A stretch of DNA of 64,000 nt from Cryptomeria japonica (GCF_030272615.1 NC_081411.1:209154244-209218243); one strand, 5' to 3'; positions 11,660-23,760 are shown, numbered from the stretch's first letter. Made by a program: numbers and translations. Notes: generated by a model not told the origin, from the sequence alone.

Positions 11660-13718
11660 ACTACAAGAATCGTATAGCAGCCCACTATAAACTGTAGTGC
11701 GCTTTGTAAAAATTTTGTATGACAACATAAGAGTTTTTCCCACCGAAAGTGATTTTTTTAGAAGGCGAACCGGGTCTACAAATCATGATCCACATGCCAA
11801 TCACTATTTGGATATGAGTCAAACATAATTTTATGAAAGATTCCTTGAAAAGTTTCCTCAAATAAGAATTTCTCAAAGATTTTTTGAAATGACAAAACCT
11901 TTTTATATCAAGGTTAATAATGTATGCACCATGTGTTGTTGTAGGATGCATATTGAATTTTCCATGCACTATGATATTTTTCATCATATTTGTTCTACTT
12001 TGCACACTAACGATGTTTTGGAGGAATGCAATATACAAGCACCTCTTAAGTCGTTAAGAGAATTTATTTCGAGTGTGCTATATAATATACATGATGGTTA
12101 CATTTATTACAAGATGCCTTGTTTGGAAGGTTCTTGTGCTATATGTGGTGGTTTGCAACATTTACTAAGATGTGTACATTTGGAGAGTACACATGAAATT
12201 GGTAGGAAACTAGTTTCTTTTGGAAAATACAAAACAATCACATATGGAGTTAAAGATGGAAAAGATTTGAAGAGATGCGATTTAGTAAAAAATTATATAT
12301 GTGTAGCTGAATTTATCAAACATGTTTCAAGAGAAACTAGTTTATGAGTACATAATGCATACATATAGAGCTCTATGGTTAGATGAGCAATTCAAGTTAT
12401 GTAAGGACATATTTCCTCTTGACACCATTGTCTCTATTGTTGATTTTGCTGAAAATTATACACTAAAACCTCAAAATGAAGTGCAATCTATGTATTATCA
12501 TTCTACACAAGTTTCTATTTTTGTACACATAACATTCATGCATGCAAATGATAGCATTAAGGATGATAGAAAGGCTGTAAGTGAGTATCACTTCCACATA
12601 AGTGATGATCATACTCATTAATCATAGTTTGTACAAGGATGTTTTAAAGTTTTCAATGATAGTTTAAAGGAAAGAAACATACAATACAACTGACACTTAA
12701 TATGGTCAAATAATTGCATCGCACAATTCAAGAATGCAAGGATGTTTTCTTCGTTGACAACGATGCACATGACAAGTGGTGTACAACATTTTTGAAATTT
12801 CACTGAGGCTGGACATGGTAAGGGAGAGCACGATGGTGTAGGAGCATGTGTAAAAAGAGCCCTAGCTAGAGAAGAATTGAAGTATGAAGGTGGTGCTGAG
12901 TTGATAGATGCATAAACAATTGTACGATGGTGTAACTCTATGATGGGTCAGGGTAACCTAGGTATGTTAATGATTCACAGATATTTTTGGTTGATCACTG
13001 AATCTAACGTTGAACTATGTAGATTGTTTACAGTTGCATGATCAAGTGACATGCACTCATTTATGAGTTCAAATGCAAGTTAACTAGTAATTTATATCAG
13101 ACAGATGGTATGTTTTTTCTCTTCATGCATGTATTGTTTGTGGGAAGAATGTGAATCACAAGAGTGGGTTGACAAATTGTCTTGTAGACTGTTGGTTCCC
13201 ATTGATATATATCAAATTCCCAAAGCACTACAATTGAGCAAGATGAAGACATCAGTGGATTCATGTGATTTTTTGAGTTATTTTTTTTGCAAGTATTCTT
13301 TTTGGTTCATTTTGTTGTACATAACACTTTATTTTTGGTATTAGTTATCAGTTTATAAAATGTAGGTAATGTGTTTGTAGTTGTTGTAGAACTGAACAAT
13401 GAAGAAGAAACATATTACTATTTTTGTCATTGTGTTGAGCCTAAAAGAAAATTGATAACCACAATCATTGATGGAGAGGGTATTGAGTACCCAATAGGGT
13501 CTATTGCCATGATAGGAACATGGCTTAGGAGATACCCTATCAAGAATTCTGATGTTTGGTTGTTCAAGGGCTTTGAAACACACATTCATATTCTTCATTT
13601 CTCTAACCTTGATGTTGCAACAAATATTCATTTGATGAAGTATCGTGGTAGACCTCATGACAAGATTTTATGGAAAGTTCATGAATCTACCCATGAGTCA
13701 ATACTTGACACAATATAA
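11660..13718 (+). pseudogene. Copy A of the novel transposase-like gene (decayed)
   Basis: Homologous along its length to the transposase-like gene at 38287-40857. Shared points, in order: a (L)YDNIRV...GSTNHDPHANH...LDMSQT block (about 11690-11830, frameshifted); KPFYIKVNNVCTMCCCRMH (11895-11951); CLEGSCAIC (about 12118-12144); a frame change near 12320; IVSIVDFAENYTL with the first candidate Asp at 12442; WSNNC with Asn (12709-12711) where the other copy has Asp; GHGKGEHDGVGACVKRAL with Glu at 12826; EECESQEWV (about 13150); and the C-terminal domain from 13366 (VVVVELNN...GTWLRRY...LDVATNIHLMKYRGRP) ending at 13718. Spacing D-x88-N-x38-E is identical to that of the intact-looking copy. Stops, a frameshift and the lost Asp make it inactive. 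The N-terminal basic part is missing, and no terminal repeats were found around it. Confidence 0.75.
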
Positions 13719-13843
13719 GCTAGATTCGATCCTAAAGACTCACTTGATTGATTCTACGGTTAAGAGTAGAATGATTTTGAGAATTTTATATATATCATTG
13801 ACAAATTATTCTACATTTGTTTTTTGTATACATAAATGCCCAT

Positions 13844-14085
13844 GAGTTGATTTGTACATGTTTACGAGCATAATTTTCTATATTTAAATGACAATGAGCT
13901 GATCTGTACATATTTAGATGCCAAATTTTGTATATTAAAATGGCGATGAGCTGAATCACACATATTGTAATGCCAAATTTTGTATAAAAGCCTATGAGAT
14001 GATTTTAAGATATTTTTTTAATATATTTAAATAGCCAAGAGCTTATTTGACCATATTTAGAGGCAAATTTTTTAATAATATGTGA
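13844..14085. repeat. Degenerate tandem repeat of 43-52 bp, about 5 copies
   Basis: Units starting gag(t/c)tgat-like at 13844, 13896, 13948, 13996 and 14039 each hold acatatt-type and gccaaatttt-type words. It starts within 130 bp of the stop of copy A. A 25-bp exact-type duplication (tgataaggtcaatcatga) follows at 14148 and 14173. Confidence 0.6.
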
Positions 14086-14332
14086 CAATGTTTTGTGACC
14101 ATTGTTTGTGTCTATGTTTTGTGACTATTTTTTGAGTTTATGTGATGTGATAAGGTCAATCATGACCATTATTGATAAGGTCAATCATGAGCATTATTGA
14201 TTCTTGTATAATCATGGATAATTATTTGAGTCATTATTGGGTCATAGGAGTCATAGATTAAGTCTAGATATAATTTGAGCAAAAATTATCATTATTGTCA
14301 AAAACGTTGTCAAGCAACTTGTACATCGCATT

Positions 14333-15320
14333 GGTATGGTGTGACTCTCAACATTTCCGTGCTTTGGGATACACAAGAGGAGCATTCATAGCATAAACCT
14401 GCCCACTTGGATGTGCTCATGATGTCAGTTTGTGCACAGGATGAACTGAATCAAGTCTAGCCTATCTTGCAACTTTGCATTGCATGCAACTGATGGTTTT
14501 TGCAGCAGGCGAAAAAATGCTACTAATTGAAAATGGCTCCAAGTCATAAAAATAGAGATAGGCCATTTTATAGAAGCCTCACATGACCCAACAGATTTAA
14601 ACAGATCAATCATATGTGTCCTGGATTGGAAGAAATAGTCCATCAAAATTTGACAGTATTTTGGACTCAGGGCACTTGAGAGATTGCTCCAGTAGGGTAT
14701 GACTCTCAATGTTCTGGTGCTTTGGCATGCAATAGAGGAGCATACCTATCATAAAATTTCCCACCTGAACGCTCTCGTGACATTGGTTTGTGCATGGGAA
14801 GAATCAAATCAATTCTATCATATCTTGCAACTTTGCATTGCATACAATTGACAGTTTTTATAGTAGATGAAAAAATGCTACCAATTGAAAAATGGCTCTG
14901 ATTTATTGGAAATTGAGAGATGCCATTATATAGGAGCCTCATACATCCCATAGGTTCAAACGAATCAATCATATATGTCCTGGATTATAAGAAACAGTCC
15001 ATCAAAGTTTGATAATTTTTTTGACTCAGGGCACTTGAGAGATTGCACTGGTAGGGTATGACTCTCAAATTTCTAACACTTTGAGATGCACAAGAGGAGC
15101 ATACCTAGCATAAACCTACCCACTCAAATGTGCTCATGATGTCATTTTGTGCACAGGATGAACCAAATCAATTCTAGCCTCTCTTAAAACTTTGCATTGC
15201 ATGCAACTGGCGGTTTTTGTAGCAAGTGAAAAAATGCTACCAATTGAAAATAGCTCTGGGTCATCAAAACTTGAGATAGGCCATTTTAGAAGAGCCTCAC
15301 ATGACCCCATAGGTTCAAAC
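14333..15320. repeat. Tandem array of a 359-bp unit, about 2.8 copies
   Basis: The word gactctca, followed by about 350 bp of matching sequence, recurs at 14343, 14701 and 15060 (spacing 358 and 359). Shared internal words include ctttgcattgcatgcaa, gaaaaaatgctac and gactcagggcacttgagag. The third unit stops about 260 bp in, near 15320. Minus-strand open frames in each unit (14425-14709, 14706-14972, 15134-15544) encode related Cys/Phe-rich peptides, but I see no gene family. The array abuts the truncated LTR that starts near 15549. Confidence 0.85.
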
Positions 15321-15548
15321 TTGAGATGGGTGGAGTGAGCAATTGAAGAAAGTTTGAGCAAGGGTGTGAATTTCCACCAAAAATGAAGGTTGTTAGTGAA
15401 GACTTGTAGAGAGACCTGAGTATTGTAACTAAACTTGATATTTGCAAACATAAGGAGCAAACATAAATAATACTTTTGTTTCCTATTGTAACTTCTTGAC
15501 GAAAATTGGCCTTTTGAGCACTTTCCTAGCATCCTCCCTATCAACTAT

Positions 15549-16464
15549 CTTACAAAAAGATTCAAACTACAATGCAAAAAGAATGAACTACAAAAATAAA
15601 ATCTACTAATGCTTGATGACAATTCTAGTTAAGTTCAAATGTGTTCCCTTCACAAATCTATTCTCAATACACCACACCAAAAGATGATTTCACTTGTTCA
15701 CACATATAGTGTACACCACTCTATGATAATGTAGAATGAACACCTATGAACCAAATTACATGAATATTAAACCTATTTATATAGATCATCAATCTTGACT
15801 ACATGGTCAGCCAAACCCATAAAACCTAACTACAAATTTACATCACACAATACATAAATCAACCACTAGACCAATACAATGCCATAGACAACATAGGATG
15901 GACCTAAATCAACTCCTCAAACATGCATCACCACTAGAAATCTCGCCAAGATCAACCGCAACACGTTACACCTCCAAGAATACTACATAACATGAAGAAT
16001 ATCACCGAAACATGAAGATCATCAAGAACTACACAATAATCAATACAAACCACTAAGACAAATAGGACATGATTAGGAAACACCAAAAAGTACGTTAGAA
16101 CCATCTGTAATAGCTGTACCAACACCACTTATGTAAATCTTCATTGATCAATATCCTGACATTCAAGAACACTCAATAGAAGAAACTTGGATAAGAAAGA
16201 TAAGTTCCAGAGGACCAAATCATGAACCATTTGAAATGAAAATACACATGAACATCCAAAATGTTCTCCCAAATCTGCAACACAAGATATGATCATATTG
16301 GAGCTCACAGGATAAAAAACCAAACTCTTCCAGCCATTGAACATAAAGACAAAAAATACATATGCAATCACTGGATCACCAAAATAATTCTCTACAATAC
16401 CAAAACACTGGAATATATTGACATCAATGACAACAACATATCCTAGCAGCAACAATTTCCAACA
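15549..16464 (-). repeat. 3' LTR of the copia element, truncated
   Basis: Aligns with 20154-21057 of the 5' LTR. Its inner boundary on the minus strand is TGTTGGAAATTG preceded by the purine run AAAGGGGGAGAT (16465-16477), a textbook polypurine tract/LTR junction. The outer part, corresponding to 19820-20150, is missing. Confidence 0.85.
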
Positions 16465-16792
16465 ATCTCCCCCTTTGGTATTGATGGCAATATATAAATG
16501 TGAAAAACAATCAATGCAAAGGAATATATCAACATCAACAAAATCCAACAGGCTCCCCCTATAATCAGGTACACAAACCTCCAATGATAAAACAATTTTT
16601 CACATGCTTCTCTCCCCCTTTGACAACAATGCCAAAGATATAAACTAATTAAGCTTCTCTCCCCACTAGAAAGAATAATCACAACTTTAAAACAAATCAC
16701 TAACTACTCCAACTGAGTAGCAACATCAACTCATCAAACCGGATAAAGAGATAAGACTGTAAAGTCCATCAGATTGATGCATCTCAATGCAT

Positions 16793-18260
16793 CTAGTTCT
16801 CATCAGGAGGGGCAAAGACCCCTAATTTGTCTCTCAAATACAAAAATGTATCTGCAGGCAAAGTCTTAGTTAAAATATATGTAATCTGATCTTTTGTAGA
16901 TACATACTCCAGTTTTACCTCTTTATCACTAAATTTCTCCCTCAAGAAATGATACTTAATTTTATTTATTCCAGAAAACCCATTTAATTCCAATCACATT
17001 TTTGTGTTTAGGTCTTGGGACAAGGTCCCAAGTGTTATTATTTTCAATCTGATTCAATTCCTCCTCCATATATTTTATCCAATTATCATCCTTACATGCT
17101 TCAACAACATCTTTAGGCTCAATCTTAGAAATCGGACATATATCTTGAGTAGCAAGTCTTCTCCTATGCTCAATCTAATTCTCAGAGTGATTCAACTTTA
17201 CATACCTCCGAGTCTTTGAATTGTTCTGATTCTTAGGCACCTGAAGTCCTTCACTAGGAGCACCAATATCTGGATTAACTATCCTTACGGGATTAATCTA
17301 CTTCAGGATCTCAATTTGTGTAGGCTTAGAAAGAATATCCTAATCATCAATCTCATATCTGCATGCTTTGATCTGCATACCAAATAATTCATCAACTTTT
17401 ACATTTTGACTCTCAATTATTTTCTTTAGTCTCTTATTATAGCATCGGTAGACCTTTCTCTTAGTATAATATCCCAATAAGATTCCTTTATCGCATCTTG
17501 CATCAAACTTTCCTATATCCTCATCTCTTATTATATAATATTTGCTTCCACAAAATCTAAAATATCTAACTGTAGGAACATGACCAAACCATAGTTCATA
17601 AGGGGTCTTACTAGAATCACCTTTTATATGTACCCAGTTGAATGCCTAAACAATAGTGCTAATGACTTTCTTCCAAAATATTTGTGCAACATTTCCTTCA
17701 ATCAACATCATTCTAGCAACATCCAAGATTATTTTATTCTTCCTTTCAACAACTCCATTTTGCTGAGGGGTTCTAGGAGCAGATAACTATCTTCAAATTC
17801 TATTCTTCTCACAGAATGTATCAAACTCACTGGACATGAATTATTCTCCTCTGTTAGATCTCGTACACTTCATCTTTAACCCTGTCTCAGTCTCCACCTT
17901 TGCTTTGAGTATCTTGAATTTCTCCAATGCTTTTGATTTCTCCTTTAGAAAAGTCACCCACATCATTCTAGAGTAATCATCAATCAACAACATGAAATAC
18001 CTATCACCCTACATGCTTCTCACTCTAGTAGGACCACACAAGTCAATATGCATGAGATCTAGCTGTCCATTAGATGTATACAATTTTCTTTTAAAAGATG
18101 TTCTTGTTAGCTTCCCCAACTAACATTCTTTACATACTGGCTTAGATGGCTTCAAAATCTTAGGAAAGTCTCTAACAGATTGAGTAGAACTTATCCTTAT
18201 CATACAATCAAAGTTAACATGACCCATGCTCCTATGCCACAACCAAATTTCATCTATCTA
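16793..18260 (-). pseudogene. Copia pol remnant: integrase, linker, RNase H stub; RT deleted
   Basis: Reading leftward: GAG-pre-integrase Cys motif (VCKEC, about 18140); integrase core with IDLCGPTRVRSM, LLIDDYSRMMWVTF (about 17990-17950) and SAPRTPQQNGVVERKN (about 17790-17740), which carries the final catalytic Glu; then the linker GILLGYYTKRKVYR. The start of the RT region, EEELNQIENNNTWDLVPRPK, is at about 17078-17018. The next codons, KIKYHFLREK at about 16960, belong to the very end of RNase H, after which YVSTKDQI...TKTLPADTF ends the protein. The whole catalytic RT (including YVDD) and most of RNase H, roughly 1.5 kb in relatives, are missing at about 17000. Integrase also has stops. 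The element cannot have moved on its own after the deletion. Confidence 0.85.
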
Positions 18261-18764
18261 AGCAATCAAACAACTTTTCTCACTGGCATTGAAATGAAAG
18301 ATATTACCTTTAGTTTTGGTCCCTGTTTCAATCTCTACACCAGAGGCATTCAAAATCTTGCATTTACCATTCTTTAATTGCAAATTATATCCCTTGTCAA
18401 CCATTTGTCCAACACTCAGACAATTATGATTAAATTCTTCAACATATAAGACATCATCAGTGTTATTCTTACCATCAAAAGATATAGAACCTATACTATG
18501 AATCACACAAGCTTTATCATCTCCAAATCTTACTATACCAACATCATACTTTTCCATACTCACAAATTTAATTTTGTCACTTGTCATATGAAGTGAACAA
18601 CCGTTTTCAATTACTGATTCATCTCTCTCTTCAATCTTAACAACCAAATATTTCTCCTCAACAATGCAGCTTGTAGGATTCACTGGTACCAGATCATATT
18701 CTTTGATAGCAAAAAATACAATCTCATCTCCTAAACTCCCATTATCTGATTCTTCATCCGTCAC
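18258..18764 (-). pseudogene. Copia protease / pre-integrase segment
   Basis: This 168-residue open segment holds the aspartic protease of the copia element. The active-site region reads IENGCSLHMTSDK; intact copia proteases have D-S/T-G here, so both the Asp and the Ser are altered (E-N-G) and the enzyme would be dead. VLYVEEFNHNCLSVGQMVDK and LQLKNGKCKI follow, the usual C-terminal end leading to the pre-integrase domain. It sits between the gag zinc knuckle (18909-18950) and integrase, in the normal order. Confidence 0.8.
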
Positions 18765-19790
18765 ACCTTCATTAGTATTATAATATAATCTCTTCTAATT
18801 ATTGTACTTCCAGTAGGGCTTATCATGCTTATCATGCTTCTCATATCTATCATGCTTATCAAATGTATCATGTCTTTCATGCTTATCATACCTAGACAAT
18901 CTTTCAGGACACCTAGATGGAAAATGTCCTATCTTATTACAAGAGCAACATTTCAAAGGTAAATTGCCATCATACTTACTGGCTCCCTTAGGAAATCTCT
19001 AGGCAATAAGCGCTTCAAGCTCATCCAATTCTTTCTCCAGCTCTTCCATCTCTCTTAACACTCTTTCATATCTTGAAACCCTAGATGAACTCTCTCCCAG
19101 ATCATACAGTTGCTTCTCAGATATAGAGGCTTTGAATGCAGTCTCATATTTGTCGTGTGATTCTCCAAACTTGCTCAACTCAAATGCAACCAGCTTACCA
19201 ACCAACACATATCTTGTCATAGTAGTCACACTCTAGATCTCATCGATAGTAACAACTATCCTTATAAGAAGAAGGCAATGATCTCAATACCTTAGCAACA
19301 ATCTCATCTTTCTAAAGAGTTCCATTGACACATCTGATGTTCATAACAAGCTCATTCACTTTAGCCATAAAGAAAGTTATGTTCTCATCTTCTCCCATCT
19401 TCAATGCTTCATACTTTCCTTTCAAACTCTACAATTTAGCCACTTTAACTTGTGCATCTCCTTCATACAAGACCGACCAAGCTTCTTCCATATCTCATGT
19501 GTAGTCTGAAGTCCCATTACATTAGTCATATTTGAATTGGTCAAAGCACTCAACAATGATTCCTTAGCCCTTATGTTATGCTCAACTTCCTTGATCTCAT
19601 CCGCAGTAACAAATCCATTTAGAGGAACATTGTAAACATTCTTTGTAATCTTCTAATAATCTTCACCAAGACACTTCAAATGAACTCCCATCCAGTCCTT
19701 CTAGATAGTATAATTATTTCCATCAAATATAGGAATCTCCTTTTTAAACTCATAGGTTGCCATCCCAAATCTCCTCAAGCGGTTAAGCTT
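18765..19790 (-). pseudogene. Copia gag remnant with CCHC zinc knuckle
   Basis: The gag nucleocapsid region is seen as CCSCNKIGHFPSRC at 18909-18950, a C-x2-C-x4-H-x4-C knuckle that would bind the element RNA. Upstream, 19229-18999 encodes a helical segment with Glu-rich heptads (LREMEELEKELDELEA), and 19700-19500 the gag core (WMGVHLKCLGEDY, then VTADEIKEVEHNIRAKESLL, then TTHEIWKKLG). Several stops and frame changes interrupt it. A degenerate repeat of tatcatgctt lies at 18820-18890, just beside the knuckle. Confidence 0.75.
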
Positions 19791-19805
19791 CCTTCTGAGG
19801 ATCTA

Positions 19806-19817
19806 GCTCTAATACCA
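19806..19817 (-). other. Primer-binding site of the copia element
   Basis: The minus strand reads TGGTATTAGAGC, one transition from the initiator tRNA-Met complement TGGTATCAGAGC. It lies 2 bp inside the 5' LTR, which begins (plus strand) at TGTTGG, 19820. Confidence 0.85.
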
Positions 19818-19819
19818 CT

Positions 19820-21057
19820 TGTTGGCAACAACAAGAAGGAAAACTGAAAGGGGGGTTGAATAAGTTTTCACCATATTAAATCAATTAAGCACAATCTCAT
19901 ATTTGATCAACTGCAAGAAAAAGGTAGATAACAACAATAACAACAACACAAATAACACCAATATTTTCAATGTGGAAGACCTGGTTAAGAGAAAAACCAT
20001 GGTGGGAACCTACCCACAATAAGATGATACTCTACAATATTATGTGAAAATATTGCAATGGGTAGTGCACATGCATTCAGGCACACTACCTAGAGCTCAC
20101 TGCTGAAATTATAATGACCTGGAAGGCTCCAACCCTTAGGGAAGGTTCATTACTTTATAAAAGGATTCAGATTACAATCTAGAAAGAATGAACTGCAAAA
20201 ATAACATCTACTAATCCTTGATGATAGTTCTGGTTAAGCTCAAATATCTACCTTTCACCAATATTTTCTCAACACAACATACTAAAAGATGATTTCACTT
20301 ATTCACACATAAACTACACTCTAATAATGCATACTCAACACCTATGACCCAAATTACCTGAATATTACACCCATTTATACAGATCATCAACCTTGACTAC
20401 AAGGTCAACCAAACCCATAACACCTAATTACAAAATTACATCACACAATACATAAATCAACCATCAGACCAATATAATGTCATAGAAAACATAGCATGGA
20501 CCTAAATCAACTCCTCAAACATGCATCACCACCGGAAATCTTGCCAAGATCAATCACAACATGTTACACCACCAAGAATACTGCATAAAATGAAGAATAT
20601 CACTGGACCATGAAGATCATCAACAAATCACATAATAATCACTGTAGACCACCAAGGCAACTAGGACATCGTTAGGAAACACCAACAAACACGTTAGAAC
20701 CATCCACAATAGCTACACCAACACCACTTATACAAATCTTCATCAATCAACATGCTAACATTCAAGAACACTCAACAAGAGCAACTTGGATAAGAAAGAT
20801 AGCTTCCAGAGAATAAAATCATGAACCACTTGAAATAAAGATACATACGAACATCCAAAACATTATCCCAAATCCACAACACAAGACATGATAGAGCTTA
20901 GCAGATCAAAAAGAAGAATCTTCCAGCCACTGAATAGAAAGACCAAAACCAAAAACACAATCACCAGATCACCAAAATTATTCTCTGTAATACCAAAACA
21001 GTGGAATATGTTGACATCAATGACAAAAACATATCCTAGCTACAGCAATGTCCAATA
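19820..21057 (-). repeat. 5' LTR of the copia element
   Basis: About 1238 bp. The plus strand starts TGTTGGCAAC next to the primer-binding site and ends at tccaata, aligned with tccaaca of the other LTR, so the terminal CA has mutated to TA. The LTR would hold the element promoter; no specific element is claimed. Confidence 0.8.
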
Positions 21058-21059
21058 GG

Positions 21060-21590
21060 AAGAGGATAAATGGAGGAATTAATAAATAAAATTCATTAAT
21101 TATCTCCGCATGCGAGGAGGATAAATGGTGAAATTAATAAATGAGAAGAGGATAAATGGTGAAATTAAGAAATAAATTTTATTAATCATCTTCACCCTAT
21201 TAGCTAAAATTAGTAAGTAGAAGAAGATATTTATGACAAATTAATAAATATAATTTATTAATTAGTTCCTCATATTTATCGTTTAGTTAATTAAATAAAA
21301 TAGATTTATTTAATTGATAGATAAAAGGACACATAAATAAATATTATTTATTTATCTTAGAAGAAGTGTTAGTATAAGGGGGAATCAAATAATTAAATTA
21401 TTTAACCCTAGGAAGGACTTAACGTCGAGAGGATAAATTGACAAAATTACTTAATCGGTCTATAAAAAGAGATCATTAAGGATAGATTGACATGAAAGAA
21501 TAACACAATATTGACGAATTTGATAAAGATAAAACACGTGACATAGAAGAAATGTTAGTAAAAAGGGGTTACCACAAACAATGACCAATT
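21060..21590. repeat. AT-rich stretch with short degenerate repeats
   Basis: The words gaggataaatgg, aattaataaat and ttattaattat recur between 21060 and 21300 as several loosely tandem units. No gene is seen. Confidence 0.4.
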
Positions 21591-22140
21591 TTTAGTGTCT
21601 AGAGTATTATCTCCCTCTCCCTCTCTTAAAAATTCCTTGTATTGTAGCTGATAAAATAGAAAAAATTTAAAAGAGGTTTCTTTGGATTGGGATTGAAGAA
21701 AAGTCACACATTTCCCTAGTTGCCTAGGATAAGGTGTGTAAACGTAAAATGTTTGGAGGACTTGGGATAAGAAAACTAGACCTTTTAATTGGGCTCTTCT
21801 ATCAAAAATTGGGTTGCAAATTATTGAAGGGGGCAAGGATTGGGTGAAAATTATTAGAGCTAAATACCTAAGTATGCCCCATAAGATAATCTTATTTATG
21901 ATATTGGCAATGTCCTCACACTATTATATTTGGAATAATATTATGAAAATAAACAATGTGTTAAAAAGATTGTAGGAGATGGAAGAAACACAAGATTCTC
22001 GGATGATTTATGATTTAAGGATGTGATCTACTTCTAACTATTTTAATATGGTAAAGACTTCCCAATCTATAAAAATGGGACTTCGTTGCACAATTAGTTT
22101 AGTTGGTAGGACAATAATTAGGGCTGGAAATTTTTTAGGA
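21590..22140 (+). pseudogene. LINE ORF2 C-terminal relic
   Basis: The tail of a plant non-LTR reverse transcriptase is readable across several frames: a G-LG-x-EKSH piece near 21690, then KMFGGLGIRKLDLLNWALL (about 21749-21805), SKIGLQIIEGGKDWV, IIRAKYLSMPHKII, and VGDGRNTRFSDDL with KDVIYF near 21970-22030. In relatives these motifs link the RT thumb to the terminal RNase-H-like or zinc region. The order is correct, but frameshifts and stops kill it, and the catalytic RT is absent. It is a different copy from the LINE ending at 10860. Confidence 0.65.
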
Positions 22141-22450
22141 ATCAGCTAATAGATATCAAGGGTATTCTAGTCTTATCTTGGCAATAGATCCTTATGAAGT
22201 ATGTGATGTTGACATGGGTATTTTAAAGAGTTGAATGTTATGAATAAACCTTACTTTTTTCGGCTTTCATTGCCACGAGTGGTAAGGATTTGTAGAGATG
22301 ACGACACCTTGCATTTCTATCCCCATAAGGATGGCTATTTATGGAATGGTCACATCACACGTGTGAGATAGACCTATTTTTAGACTTTCCTAACCTTATT
22401 TACTCTAGTTTTCTTTCTTTGTCGACTGTGGAAATCTTTGGGGGCCTAAA

Positions 22451-23760
22451 TTGCTCTCTGCTTTTTTGTCTCTTTTGATGGTTGTTGAGTTTAATATTGT
22501 AATGGGGGGTTCTTTGAAACATTTGAAACCCAAAGATGGAAATGAGTTGAAAAAAAATGATGAATTGTGGGATCTCTTTGACAAGGTGGGGATAACCCCT
22601 TATCTTTTTGTCATCAAAGGCTATAATAGGGCTTTGTTGACTAAATTATGTAACTCTTGGCCAAAGGGGGTGGTTACCATTGGCAACATGAATTTCACAG
22701 TTACCCTAGAGCTTATTGCAGAAGCCATTGGTTTGAAATGTGAAGGATGATGGAGAAGAAAAGTTTGGGGGGCTACAAAGGATTTCTCAATAAATTATTT
22801 GAAAAAGGTGAAAGGCAGAAGGTTTTGTAGAATGACAATGATCATTCCATCTTGCCAACCTCGTATGTAACCTCGTATGTAATGATGATTTTCTATGTGA
22901 TGAACTATTTTACATTGGAAGGGTGCTATTTTACTGTTCATGGCTATCGTTTCCCTATTTTAAATCATATTCATCATGGGGATAACATTGACCCACCGTT
23001 CTATCTTTTCACTTCTTTGTCCTTTACCAATCTAACTTTGATCGCTACCCTCACCGAAGTCACCTGTTAACCTATACTAGAAACCCTAGCAACTTTGAGG
23101 AAGCCCCTCACAACTCAGTTCATATAGAAATTGAATTTAAACCACTGCCTTCTGAATGCAGCAAGCTTGCTCCTAACCTTAAAGGTAAAAAGCTAAAAAT
23201 CTCTCTAATCGAGTTCTGGAGGTTGTGCTTCTTAAAGGGCAGAGCAAACTTAGGAGGAAGGCAAAGAAACCATAGGACAAGGGTGACTTTCAGGAGAAGA
23301 AGCAGAATGATGAAGGCTCAAGCCAGGAGGCTTTGCAGGACCAAATGAGGAGACTTGCAAGGAACTGGGATATCCTCAATAGTAAATAATGTAGAGGTTC
23401 ATGATGCAGTGTTGGATGCTATGCTTATTTGTTGTCTCCTTAAAGCTTACTAATATGGATAGTTCTAATAACATTAGGAGCCTCTTAGGGCTTTGGTTTA
23501 TTAGCTATAGTATTTGTAAGTTAAATTCTCTAAACAATTTGTTTAATAAGGTCCCCGAGCCACCTAAGACTAAGTTTGTTTTTGATTTAGTGATTGTTAG
23601 TAGTGTTTATTTTAGCTTTAATCAGCATGGTATTATGACTGTCTATGATTATATGATGTTATTTTGGTCGGATAGCCTTTTTTGGATTGGTTGGGGTTCG
23701 GGTATTAGTTTTTTTTGTTACTTATTGATGAGTTAGCTTCATGGTTTTGTTGTTCTATTG
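22451..23760 (+). pseudogene. Relic of a retroelement-associated protein (same domain as the gypsy 3' ORF)
   Basis: The first segment, 22451-22750, reads ELWDLFDKVGITPYLFVIKG, then NSWPKGVVTIGNMNF and LELIAEAIGLKCEG. A frameshifted continuation (22852-23070) has MMIFYVMNYFTLEGCYF, then GYRFPILNHIHHG. The pattern of an I-A/T-E-x-x-GL turn, then a (Y/F)xT-C/L-EG-x-F element and an HxxHG tail, matches the N-terminal part of the extra ORF in the gypsy element (50366-50760), so I take this as the decayed 3' ORF of a related element. A basic/Lys-Arg stretch and a further open piece (23401-23736) follow. The stretch ggatcacggccctttccctgc at 23797 resembles a retroelement 3' end. Function unknown. 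Confidence 0.5.

Larger units (their letters stand above)
15549..21057 (-). mobile_element. Ty1/copia retrotransposon, internally deleted
   Basis: A minus-strand copia element: 5' LTR 19820-21057, primer-binding site 19806-19817, gag and protease (about 19790-18258), integrase and linker (about 18260-17000), a stub of RNase H (16993-16793), polypurine tract near 16466-16479, and 3' LTR 15549-16464. The LTRs share long runs, e.g. the direct match of 15552 onward with 20155 onward. The 3' LTR lacks the last 330 bp or so found in the 5' LTR, having been cut where the 359-bp array begins. RT is gone (see the pol entry). No TSD can be tested because one end is lost. Confidence 0.85.

Noticed and set aside
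14425-15544. Three related minus-strand peptides as a gene cluster
   Set aside because: They are the translation of the 359-bp tandem unit; frames differ between units and no family is recognised.
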